From: Auanema rhodensis
Taxonomy: Eukaryota > Nematoda > Chromadorea > Rhabditida > Rhabditidae
Assembly (NCBI GenBank): GCA_964057225.1
Contig: OZ059896.1
Span: forward strand, 19,154,501 to 19,218,500
Direction of reading: 5' to 3'
DNA length: 64,000 bases
Positions 10,851 through 24,000 of this stretch are shown piece after piece. The position numbers were made by a program, and so were the translations under genes. Under the pieces are notes generated by a model. It ran no database searches. It saw only the letters and a list, made by a program, of their open reading frames with translations, and was not told the DNA's origin. Positions within the stretch are counted from its first letter, which is position 1, and each line of letters starts with the position of its first letter.

Positions 10851-13800
10851 TTGAGTTTCCATGTACACTCAACATTGCTTCCAAAAACATTTTGACAAAA
10901 ATTTTTTCGAAAAATTTCAAAATAATTTAGCAAAAAGTAGATGTTTTTAGATTCCTTTTTTCAAGGCAAAGACGATGGACATTGTTATTCAACGAAAAAA
11001 TTAATTCTTCATTGTGAAAATCGAGGATATAAGTGTGAACTTATATCAGTTGATATCTCGGTGCATTTTTAAGCTAGCGCAAATCTCATAACACAGATCG
11101 ACGCAGCTTAAAAATCCGCATCGAATGCACTATACTACATTGAGAAACGCTTAATACAAAAATTAGTTATGATCGTTTGAAAAATGATGCATTAGTGTAT
11201 GTTGAGTTTCCATGTACATTCAACATTGCTTCCAAAAACATTTTGACAAAAATTTTTTCGAAAAATTTCAAAATAATTTAGCAAAAAGTAGATGTTTTTA
11301 GATTCCTTTTTTCAAGGCAAAGACGATGGACATTGTTATTCAACGAAAAAATTAATTCTTCAGGGTGAAAATCGAGGATATAAGTGTGAACTTATATCAG
11401 TTGATATCTCGGTGCATTTTTAAGCTAGCGCAAATCTGATAACACAGATCGACGCAGCTTAAAAATCCGCATCGAATGCACTACACTACATTGAGAAACG
11501 CTTAATACAAAAATTAGTTATGATCGTTTGAAAAATGATGCATTAGTGTATGTTGAGTTTCCATGTACACTGAACATTGCTTCCAAAAACATTTTGACAA
11601 AAATTTTTTCGAAAAATTTCAAAATAATTTAGCAAAAAGTAGATGTTTTTAGATTCCTTTTTTCAAGGCAAAGACGATGGACATTGTTATTCAACGAAAA
11701 AATTAATTCTTCAGGGTGAAAATCGAGGATATAAGTGTGAACTTATATCAGTTGATATCTCGGTGCATTTTTAAGCTAGCGCAAATCTGATAACACAGAT
11801 CGACGCAGCTTAAAAATCCGCATCGAATGCACTACACTACATTGAGAAACGCTTAATACAAAAATTAGTTATGATCGTTTGAAAAATGATGCATTAGTGT
11901 ATGTTGAGTTTCCATGTACACTCAACATTGCTTCCAAAAACATTTTGACAAAAATTTTTTCGAAAAATTTCAAAATAATTTAGCAAAAAGTAGATGTTTT
12001 TAGATTCCTTTTTTCAAGGCAAAGACGATGGACATTGTTATTCAACGAAAAAATTAATTCTTCATTGTGAAAATCGAGGATATAAGTGTGAACTTATATC
12101 AGTTGATATCTCGGTGCATTTTTAAGCTAGCGCAAATCTCATAACACAGATCGACGCAGCTTAAAAATCCGCATCGAATGCACTATACTACATTGAGAAA
12201 CGCTTAATACAAAAATTAGTTATGATCGTTTGAAAAATGATGCATTAGTGTATGTTGAGTTTCCATGTACATTCAACATTGCTTCCAAAAACATTTTGAC
12301 AAAAATTTTTTCGAAAAATTTCAAAATAATTTAGCAAAAAGTAGATGTTTTTAGATTCCTTTTTTCAAGGCAAAGACGATGGACATTGTTATTCAACGAA
12401 AAAATTAATTCTTCAGGGTGAAAATCGAGGATATAAGTGTGAACTTATATCAGTTGATATCTCGGTGCATTTTTAAGCTAGCGCAAATCTGATAACACAG
12501 ATCGACGCAGCTTAAAAATCCGCATCGAATGCACTATACTACATTGAGAAACGCTTAATACAAAAATTAGTTATGATCGTTTGAAAAATGATGCATTAGT
12601 GTATGTTGAGTTTCCATGTACACTCAACATTGCTTCCAAAAACATTTTGACAAAAATTTTTTCGAAAAATTTCAAAATAATTTAGCAAAAAGTAGATGTT
12701 TTTAGATTCCTTTTTTCAAGGCAAAGACGATGGACAATGTTATTCAACGAAAAAATTAATTCTTCAGGGTGAAAATCGAGGATATAAGTGTGAACTTATA
12801 TCAGTTGATATCTCGGTGCATTTTTAAGCTAGCGCAAATCTCATAACACAGATCGACGCAGCTTAAAAATCCGCATCGAATGCACTATACTACATTGAGA
12901 AACGCTTAATACAAAAATTAGTTATGATCGTTTGAAAAATGATGCATTAGTGTATGTTGAGTTTCCATGTACATTCAACATTGCTTCCAAAAACATTTTG
13001 ACAAAAATTTTTTCGAAAAATTTCAAAATAATTTAGCAAAAAGTAGATGTTTTTAGATTCCTTTTTTCAAGGCAAAGACGATGGACATTGTTATTCAACG
13101 AAAAAATTAATTCATCAGGGTGAAAATCGAGGATATAAGTGTGAACTTATATCAGTTGATATCTCGGTGCATTTTTAAGCTAGCGCAAATCTGATAACAC
13201 AGATCGACGCAGCTTAAAAATCCGCATCGAATGCACTATACTACATTGAGAAACGCTTAATACAAAAATTAGTTATGATCGTTTGAAAAATGATGCATTA
13301 GTGTATGTTGAGTTTCCATGTACACTCAACATTGCTTCCAAAAACATTTTGACAAAAATTTTTTCGAAAAATTTCAAAATAATTTAGCAAAAAGTAGATG
13401 TTTTTAGATTCCTTTTTTCAAGGCAAAGACGATGGACATTGTTATTCAACGAAAAAATTAATTCTTCAGGGTGAAAATCGAGGATATAAGTGTGAACATA
13501 TATCAGTTGATATCTCGGTGCATTTTTAAGCTAGCGCAAATCTGATAACACAGATCGACGCAGCTTAAAAATCCGCATCGAATGCACTATACTACATTGA
13601 GAAACGCTTAATACAAAAATTAGTTATGATCGTTTGAAAAATGATGCATTAGTGTATGTTGAGTTTCCATGTACACTCAACATTGCTTCCAAAAACATTT
13701 TGACAAAAAATTTTTCGAAAAATTTCTAAATAATTTAGCAAAAAGTAGATGTTTTTAGATTCCTTTTTTCAAGGCAAAGACGATGGACAATGTTATTCAA

Positions 13801-16800
13801 CGAAAAAATTAATTCTTCAGGGTGAAAATCGAGGATATAAGTGTGAACTTATATCAGTTGATATCTCGGTGCATTTTTAAGCTAGCGCAAATCTCATAAC
13901 ACAGATCGACGCAGCTTAAAAATCCGCATCGAATGCACTATACTACATTGAGAAACGCTTAATACAAAAATTAGTTATGATCGTTTGAAAAATGATGCAT
14001 TAGTGTATGTTGAGTTTCCATGTACATTCAACATTGCTTCCAAAAACATTTTGACAAAAATTTTTTCGAAAAATTTCAAAATAATTTAGCAAAAAGTAGA
14101 TGTTTTTAGATTCCTTTTTTCAAGGCAAAGACGATGGACATTGTTATTCAACGAAAAAATTAATTCTTCAGGGTGAAAATCGAGGATATAAGTGTGAACT
14201 TATATCAGTTGATATCTCGGTGCATTTTTAAGCTAGCGCAAATCTGATAACACAGATCGACGCAGCTTAAAAATCCGCATCGAATGCACTATACTACATT
14301 GAGAAACGCTTAATACAAAAATTAGTTATGATCGTTTGAAAAATGATGCATTAGTGTATGTTGAGTTTCCATGTACACTCAACATTGCTTCCAAAAACAT
14401 TTTGACAAAACTTTTTTCGAAAAATTTCAAAATAATTTAGCAAAAAGTAGATGTTTTTAGATTCCTTTTTTCAAGGCAAAGACGATGGACATTGTTATTC
14501 AACGAAAAAATTAATTCTTCAGGGTGAAAATCGAGGATATAAGTGTGAACATATATCAGTTGATATCTCGGTGCATTTTTAAGCTAGCGCAAATCTGATA
14601 ACACAGATCGACGCAGCTTAAAAATCCGCATCGAATGCACTATACTACATTGAGAAACGCTTAATAGAAAAATTAGTTATGATCGTTTGAAAAATGATGC
14701 ATTAGTGTATGTTGAGTTTCCATGTACATTCAACATTGCTTCCAAAAACATTTTGACAAAAATTTTTTCGAAAAATTTCAAAATAATTTAGCAAAAAGTA
14801 GATGTTTTTAGATTCCTTTTTTCAAGGCAAAGACGATGGACATTGTTATTCAACGAAAAAATTAATTCTTCAGGGTGAAAATCGAGGATATAAGTGTGAA
14901 CATATATCAGTTGATATCTCGGTGCATTTTTAAGCTAGCGCAAATCTGATAACACAGATCGACGCAGCTTAAAAATCCGCATCGAATGCACTATACTACA
15001 TTGAGAAACGCTTAATACAAAAATTAGTTATGATCGTTTGAAAAATGATGCATTAGTGTATGTTGAGTTTCCATGTACACTCAACATTGCTTCCAAAAAC
15101 ATTTTGACAAAAATTTTTTCGAAAAATTTCAAAATAATTTAGCAAAAAGTAGATGTTTTTAGATTCCTTTTTTCAAGGCAAAGACGATGGACAATGTTAT
15201 TCAACGAAAAAATTAATTCTTCAGGGTGAAAATCGAGGATATAAGTGTGAACTTATATCAGTTGATATCTCGGTGCATTTTTAAGCTAGCGCAAATCTCA
15301 TAACACAGATCGACGCAGCTTAAAAATCCGCATCGAATGCACTATACTACATTGAGAAACGCTTAATACAAAAATTAGTTATGATCGTTTGAAAAATGAT
15401 GCATTAGTGTATGTTGAGTTTCCATGTACATTCAACATTGCTTCCAAAAACATTTTGACAAAAATTTTTTCGAAAAATTTCAAAATAATTTAGCAAAAAG
15501 TAGATGTTTTTAGATTCCTTTTTTCAAGGCAAAGACGATGGACATTGTTATTCAACGAAAAAATTAATTCATCAGGGTGAAAATCGAGGATATAAGTGTG
15601 AACTTATATCAGTTGATATCTCGGTGCATTTTTAAGCTAGCGCAAATCTGATAACACAGATCGACGCAGCTTAAAAATCCGCATCGAATGCACTATACTA
15701 CATTGAGAAACGCTTAATACAAAAATTAGTTATGATCGTTTTAAAAATGATGCATTAGTGTATGTTGAGTTTCCATGTACATTCAACATTGCTTCCAAAA
15801 ACATTTTGACAAAAATTTTTTCGAAAAATTTCAAAATAATTTAGCAAAAAGTGGATGTTTTTAGATTCCTTTTTTCAAGGCAAAGACGATGGACATTGTT
15901 ATTCAACGAAAAAATTAATTCATCAGGGTGAAAATCGAGGATATAAGTGTGAACTTATATCAGTTGATATCTCGGTGCATTTTTAAGCTAGCGCAAATCT
16001 GATAACACAGATCGACGCAGCTTAATAATCCGCATCGAATGCACTATACTACATTGAGAAACGCTTAATACAAAAATTAGTTATGATCGTTTTAAAAATG
16101 ATGCATTAGTGTATGTTGAGTTTCCATGTACATTCAACATTGCTTCCAAAAACATTTTGACAAAAATTTTTTCGAAAAATTTCAAAATAATTTAGCAAAA
16201 AGTAGATGTTTTTAGATTCCTTTTTTCAAGGCAAAGACGATGGACATTGTTATTCAACGAAAAAATTAATTCTTCAGGGTGAAAATCGAGGATATAAGTG
16301 TGAACTTATATCAGTTGATATCTCGGTGCATTTTTAAGCTAGCGCAAATCTCATAACACAGATCGACGCAGCTTAAAAATCCGCATCGAATGCACTATAC
16401 TACATTGAGAAACGCTTAATACAAAAATTAGTTATGATCGTTTGAAAAATGATGCATTAGTGTATGTTGAGTTTCCATGTACATTCAACATTGCTTCCAA
16501 AAACATTTTGACAAAAATTTTTTCGAAAAATTTCAAAATAATTTAGCAAAAAGTAGATGTTTTTAGATTCCTTTTTTCAAGGCAAAGACGATGGACATTG
16601 TTATTCAACGAAAAAATTAATTCATCAGGGTGAAAATCGAGGATATAAGTGTGAACTTATATCAGTTGATATCTCGGTGCATTTTTAAGCTAGCGCAAAT
16701 CTGATAACACAGATCGACGCAGCTTAAAAATCCGCATCGAATGCACTATACTACATTGAGAAACGCTTAATACAAAAATTAGTTATGATCGTTTTAAAAA

Positions 16801-17519
16801 TGATGCATTAGTGTATGTTGAGTTTCCATGTACATTCAACATTGCTTCCAAAAACATTTTGACAAAAATTTTTTCGAAAAATTTCAAAATAATTTAGCAA
16901 AAAGTAGAAGTTTTTAGATTCCTTTTTTCAAGGCAAAGACGATGGACATTGTTATTCAACGAAAAAATTAATTCATCAGGGTGAAAATCGAGGATATAAG
17001 TGTGAACTTATATCAGTTGATATCTCGGTGCATTTTTAAGCTAGCGCAAATCTGATAACACAGATCGACGCAGCTTAAAAATCCGCATCGAATGCACTAT
17101 ACTACATTGAGAAACGCTTAATACAAAAATTAGTTATGATCGTTTTAAAAATGATGCATTAGTGTATGTTGAGTTTCCATGTACATTCAACATTGCTTCC
17201 AAAAACATTTTGACAAAAATTTTTTCGAAAAATTTCAAAATAATTTAGCAAAAAGTAGATGTTTTTAGATTCCTTTTTTCAAGGCAAAGACGATGGACAT
17301 TGTTATTCAACGAAAAAATTAATTCATCAGGGTGAAAATCGAGGATATAAGTGTGAACTTATATCAGTTGATATCTCGGTGCATTTTTAAGCTAGCGCAA
17401 ATCTGATAACACAGATCGACGCAGCTTAAAAATCCGCATCGAATGCACTATACTACATTGAGAAACGCTTAATACAAAAATTAGTTATGATCGTTTGAAA
17501 AATGATGCATTAGTGTATG
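10851..17519. repeat. Zone M32-M50, dominated by p18 T / p132 T units
   Basis: Nineteen units of 351 bp. Most have p132 T and many have p18 T (tacattc). From M38 on, p158 A (ttcatcaggg) appears and spreads (M38, M45, M46, M48, M49, M50), often with p329 T (cgttttaaaa), which suggests recent local homogenisation. M45-M46 and M48-M49 match at a 3-unit offset. M32 and M35 are p162-163 TT units. M33 and M34 keep p283 C although otherwise of p132 T type, a mosaic combination. No other sequence class is present. Confidence 0.85.
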
Positions 17520-20500
17520 TTGAGTTTCCATGTACACTCAACATTGCTTCCAAAAACATTTTGACAAAAATTTTTTCGAAAAATTTCAAAATAATTTAGC
17601 AAAAAGTAGATGTTTTTAGATTCCATTTTTCAAGGCAAAGACGATGGACAATGTTATTCAACGAAAAAATTAATTCTTCAGGGTGAAAATCGAGGATATA
17701 AGTGTGAACTTATATCAGTTGATATATCGGTGCATTTTTAAGCTAGCGCAAATCTGATAACACAGATCGATGCAGCTTAAAAATCCGCATCGAATGCACT
17801 ATACTACATTGAGAAACGCTTAATACAAAAATTAGTTATGATCGTTTGAAAAATGATGCATTAGTGTATGTTGAGTTTCCATGTACACTCAACATTGCTT
17901 CCAAAAACATTTTGACAAAAATTTTTTCGAAAAATTTCAAAATAATTTAGCAAAAAGTAGATGTTGTTAGATTCCTTTTTTCAAGGCAAAGACGATGGAC
18001 AATGTTATTCAACGAAAAAATTAATTCTTCAGGGTGAAAATCGAGGATATAAGTGTGAACTTATATCAGTTGATATCTCGGTGCATTTCTAAGCTAGCGC
18101 AAATCTGATAACACAGATCGACGCAGCTTAAAAATCCGCATCGAATGCACTACACTACATTGAGAAACGCTTAATACAAAAATTAGTTATGATCGTTTGA
18201 AAAATGATGCATTAGTGTATGTTGAGTTTCCATGTACACTCAACATTGCTTCCAAAAACATTTTGACAAAAATTTTTTCGAAAAATTTCAAAATAATTTA
18301 GCAAAAAGTAGATGTTGTTAGATTCCTTTTTTCAAGGCAAAGACGATGGACAATGTTATTCAACGAAAAAATTAATTCTTCAGGGTGAAAATCGAGGATA
18401 TAAGTGTGAACTTATATCAGTTGATATATCGGTGCATTTTTAAGCTAGCGCAAATCTGATAACACAGATCGATGCAGCTTAAAAATCCGCATCGAATGCA
18501 CTATACTACATTGAGAAACGCTTAATACAAAAATTAGTTATGATCGTTTGAAAAATGATGCATTAGTGTATGTTGAGTTTCCATGTACACTCAACATTGC
18601 TTCCAAAAACATTTTGACAAAAATTTTTTCGAAAAATTTCAAAATAATTTAGCAAAAAGTAGATGTTGTTAGATTCCTTTTTTCAAGGCAAAGACGATGG
18701 ACAATGTTATTCAACGAAAAAATTAATTCTTCAGGGTGAAAATCGAGGATATAAGTGTGAACTTATATCAGTTGATATATCGGTGCATTTTTAAGCTAGC
18801 GCAAATCTGATAACACAGATCGATGCAGCTTAAAAATCCGCATCGAATGCACTATACTACATTGAGAAACGCTTAATACAAAAATTAGTTATGATCGTTT
18901 GAAAAATGATGCATTAGTGTATGTTGAGTTTCCATGTACACTCAACATTGCTTCCAAAAACATTTTGACAAAAATTTTTTCGAAAAATTTCAAAATAATT
19001 TAGCAAAAAGTAGATGTTGTTAGATTCCTTTTTTCAAGGCAAAGACGATGGACAATGTTATTCAACGAAAAAATTAATTCTTCAGGGTGAAAATCGAGGA
19101 TATAAGTGTGAACTTATATCAGTTGATATCTCGGTGCATTTTTAAGCTAGCGCAAATCTGATAACACAGATCGACGCAGCTTAAAAATCCGCATCGAATG
19201 CACTACACTACATTGAGAAACGCTTAATACAAAAATTAGTTATGATCGTTTGAAAAATGATGCATTAGTGTATGTTGAGTTTCCATGTACACTCAACATT
19301 GCTTCCAAAAACATTTTGACAAAAATTTTTTCGAAAAATTTCAAAATAATTTAGCAAAAAGTAGATGTTTTTAGATTCCTTTTTTCAAGGCAAAGACGAT
19401 GGACAATGTTATTCAACGAAAAAATTAATTCTTCAGGGTGAAAATCGAGGATATAAGTGTGAACTTATATCAGTTGATATATCGGTGCATTTTTAAGCTA
19501 GCGCAAATCTGATAACACAGATCGATGCAGCTTAAAAATCCGCATCGAATGCACTATACTACATTGAGAAACGCTTAATACAAAAATTAGTTATGATCGT
19601 TTGAAAAATGATGCATTAGTGTATGTTGAGTTTCCATGTACACTCAACATTGCTTCCAAAAACATTTTGACAAAAATTTTTTCGAAAAATTTCAAAATAA
19701 TTTAGCAAAAAGTAGATGTTGTTAGATTCCTTTTTTCAAGGCAAAGACGATGGACAATGTTATTCAACGAAAAAATTAATTCTTCAGGGTGAAAATCGAG
19801 GATATAAGTGTGAACTTATATCAGTTGATATCTCGGTGCATTTCTAAGCTAGCGCAAATCTGATAACACAGATCGACGCAGCTTAAAAATCCGCATCGAA
19901 TGCACTACACTACATTGAGAAACGCTTAATACAAAAATTAGTTATGATCGTTTGAAAAATGATGCATTAGTGTATGTTGAGTTTCCATGTACACTCAACA
20001 TTGCTTCCAAAAACATTTTGACAAAAATTTTTTCGAAAAATTTCAAAATAATTTAGCAAAAAGTAGATGTTGTTAGATTCCTTTTTTCAAGGCAAAGACG
20101 ATGGACAATGTTATTCAACGAAAAAATTAATTCTTCAGGGTGAAAATCGAGGATATAAGTGTGAACTTATATCAGTTGATATATCGGTGCATTTTTAAGC
20201 TAGCGCAAATCTGATAACACAGATCGATGCAGCTTAAAAATCCGCATCGAATGCACTATACTACATTGAGAAACGCTTAATACAAAAATTAGTTATGATC
20301 GTTTGAAAAATGATGCATTAGTGTATGTTGAGTTTCCATGTACACTCAACATTGCTTCCAAAAACATTTTGACAAAAATTTTTTCGAAAAATTTCAAAAT
20401 AATTTAGCAAAAAGTAGATGTTGTTAGATTCCTTTTTTCAAGGCAAAGACGATGGACAATGTTATTCAACGAAAAAATTAATTCTTCAGGGTGAAAATCG

Positions 20501-21029
20501 AGGATATAAGTGTGAACTTATATCAGTTGATATATCGGTGCATTTTTAAGCTAGCGCAAATCTGATAACACAGATCGATGCAGCTTAAAAATCCGCATCG
20601 AATGCACTATACTACATTGAGAAACGCTTAATACAAAAATTAGTTATGATCGTTTGAAAAATGATGCATTAGTGTATGTTGAGTTTCCATGTACACTCAA
20701 CATTGCTTCCAAAAACATTTTGACAAAAATTTTTTCGAAAAATTTCAAAATAATTTAGCAAAAAGTAGATGTTGTTAGATTCCTTTTTTCAAGGCAAAGA
20801 CGATGGACAATGTTATTCAACGAAAAAATTAATTCTTCAGGGTGAAAATCGAGGATATAAGTGTGAACTTATATCAGTTGATATCTCGGTGCATTTTTAA
20901 GCTAGCGCAAATCTGATAACACAGATCGACGCAGCTTAAAAATCCGCATCGAATGCACTACACTACATTGAGAAACGCTTAATACAAAAATTAGTTATGA
21001 TCGTTTGAAAAATGATGCATTAGTGTATG
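17520..21029. repeat. Higher-order repeat: 5-unit block in two tandem copies (2 x 1755 bp)
   Basis: Copy 1 is M51-M55 (17520-19274) and copy 2 is M56-M60 (19275-21029). The order in both is: p207 A + p252 T; p96 G + p219 C + p283 C; p96 G + p207 A + p252 T; the same again; p96 G + p283 C. The only difference noticed is p106 A (attccattttt) in M51. The third and fourth units look identical, an older one-unit duplication nested within the block. The p252 T change makes an ATCGAT (ClaI-type) site in three of five units per copy. The left flank is p18 T / p158 A type and the right flank is p132 T / p162-163 TT type, so both edges are sharp. Confidence 0.9.
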
Positions 21030-24000
21030 TTGAGTTTCCATGTACACTCAACATTGCTTCCAAAAACATTTTGACAAAAATTTTTTCGAAAAATTTCAAA
21101 ATAATTTAGCAAAAAGTAGATGTTTTTAGATTCCTTTTTTCAAGGCAAAGACGATGGACATTGTTATTCAACGAAAAAATTAATTCTTCATTGTGAAAAT
21201 CGAGGATATAAGTGTGAACTTATATCAGTTGATATCTCGGTGCATTTTTAAGCTAGCGCAAATCTCATAACACAGATCGACGCAGCTTAAAAATCCGCAT
21301 CGAATGCACTATACTACATTGAGAAACGCTTAATACAAAAATTAGTTATGATCGTTTGAAAAATGATGCATTAGTGTATGTTGAGTTTCCATGTACATTC
21401 AACATTGCTTCCAAAAACATTTTGACAAAAATTTTTTCGAAAAATTTCAAAATAATTTAGCAAAAAGTAGATGTTTTTAGATTTCTTTTTTCAAGGCAAA
21501 GACGATGGACATTGTTATTCAACGAAAAAATTAATTCATCAGGGTGAAAATCGAGGATATAAGTGTGAACTTATATCAGTTGATATCTCGGTGCATTTTT
21601 AAGCTAGCGCAAATCTGATAACACAGATCGACGCAGCTTAAAAATCCGCATCGAATGCACTATACTACATTGAGAAACGCTTAATACAAAAATTAGTTAT
21701 GATCGTTTTAAAAATGATGCATTAGTGTATGTTGAGTTTCCATGTACACTCAACATTGCTTCCAAAAACATTTTGACAAAAATTTTTTCGAAAAATTTCA
21801 AAATAATTTAGCAAAAAGTAGATGTTTTTAGATTCCTTTTTTCAAGGCAAAGACGATGGACAATGTTATTCAACGAGAAAATTAATTCTTCAGGGTGAAA
21901 ATCGAGGATATAAGTGTGAACTTATATCAGTTGATATCTCGGTGCATTTTTAAGCTAGCGCAAATCTCATAACACAGATCGACGCAGCTTAAAAATCCGC
22001 ATCGAATGCACTATACTACATTGAGAAACGCTTAATACAAAAATTAGTTATGATCGTTTGAAAAATGATGCATTAGTGTATGTTGAGTTTCCATGTACAC
22101 TCAACATTGCTTCCAAAAACATTTTGACAAAAATTTTTTCGAAAAATTTCAAAATAATTTAGCAAAAAGTAGATGTTTTTAGATTCCTTTTTTCAAGGCA
22201 AAGACGATGGACATTGTTATTCAACGAAAAAATTAATTCTTCATTGTGAAAATCGAGGATATAAGTGTGAACTTATATCAGTTGATATCTCGGTGCATTT
22301 TTAAGCTAGCGCAAATCTCATAACACAGATCGACGCAGCTTAAAAATCCGCATCGAATGCACTATACTACATTGAGAAACGCTTAATACAAAAATTAATT
22401 ATGATCGTTTGAAAAATGATGCATTAGTGTATGTTGAGTTTCCATGTACACTCAACATTGCTTCCAAAAACATTTTGACAAAAATTTTTTCGAAAAATTT
22501 CAAAATAATTTAGCAAAAAGTAGATGTTTTTAGATTCCTTTTTTCAAGGCAAAGACGATGGACATTGTTATTCAACGAAAAAATTAATTCTTCATTGTGA
22601 AAATCGAGGATATAAGTGTGAACTTATATCAGTTGATATCTCGGTGCATTTTTAAGCTAGCGCAAATCTCATAACACAGATCGACGCAGCTTAAAAATCC
22701 GCATCGAATGCACTATACTACATTGAGAAACGCTTAATACAAAAATTAGTTATGATCGTTTGAAAAATGATGCATTAGTGTATGTTGAGTTTCCATGTAC
22801 ACTCAACATTGCTTCCAAAAACATTTTGACAAAAAATTTTTCGAAAAATTTCTAAATAATTTAGCAAAAAGTAGATGTTTTTAGATTCCTTTTTTCAAGG
22901 CAAAGACGATGGACAATGTTATTCAACGAAAAAATTAATTCTTCAGGGTGAAAATCGAGGATATAAGTGTGAACTTATATCAGTTGATATCTCGGTGCAT
23001 TTTTAAGCTAGCGCAAATCTCATAACACAGATCGACGCAGCTTAAAAATCCGCATCGAATGCACTATACTACATTGAGAAACGCTTAATACAAAAATTAG
23101 TTATGATCGTTTGAAAAATGATGCATTAGTGTATGTTGAGTTTCCATGTACACTCAACATTGCTTCCAAAAACATTTTGACAAAAATTTTTTCGAAAAAT
23201 TTCAAAATAATTTAGCAAAAAGTAAATGTTTTTAGATTCCTTTTTTCAAGGCAAAGACGATGGACATTGTTATTCAACGAAAAAATTAATTCTTCAGGGT
23301 GAAAATCGAGGATATAAGTGTGAACATATATCAGTTGATATCTCGGTGCATTTTTAAGCTAGCGCAAATCTGATAACACAGATCGACGCAGCTTAAAAAT
23401 CCGCATCGAATGCACTATACTACATTGAGAAACGCTTAATACAAAAATTAGTTATGATCGTTTGAAAAATGATGCATTAGTGTATGTTGAGTTTCCATGT
23501 ACACTCAACATTGCTTCCAAAAACATTTTGACAAAAAATTTTTCGAAAAATTTCTAAATAATTTAGCAAAAAGTAGATGTTTTTAGATTCCTTTTTTCAA
23601 GGCAAAGACGATGGACAATGTTATTCAACGAAAAAATTAATTCTTCAGGGTGAAAATCGAGGATATAAGTGTGAACTTATATCAGTTGATATCTCGGTGC
23701 ATTTTTAAGCTAGCGCAAATCTCATAACACAGATCGACGCAGCTTAAAAATCCGCATCGAATGCACTATACTACATTGAGAAACGCTTAATACAAAAATT
23801 AATTATGATCGTTTGAAAAATGATGCATTAGTGTATGTTGAGTTTCCATGTACACTCAACATTGCTTCCAAAAACATTTTGACAAAAATTTTTTCGAAAA
23901 ATTTCAAAATAATTTAGCAAAAAGTAGATGTTTTTATATTCCTTTTTTCAAGGCAAAGACGATGGACAATGTTATTCAACGAAAAAATTAATTCTTCAGG

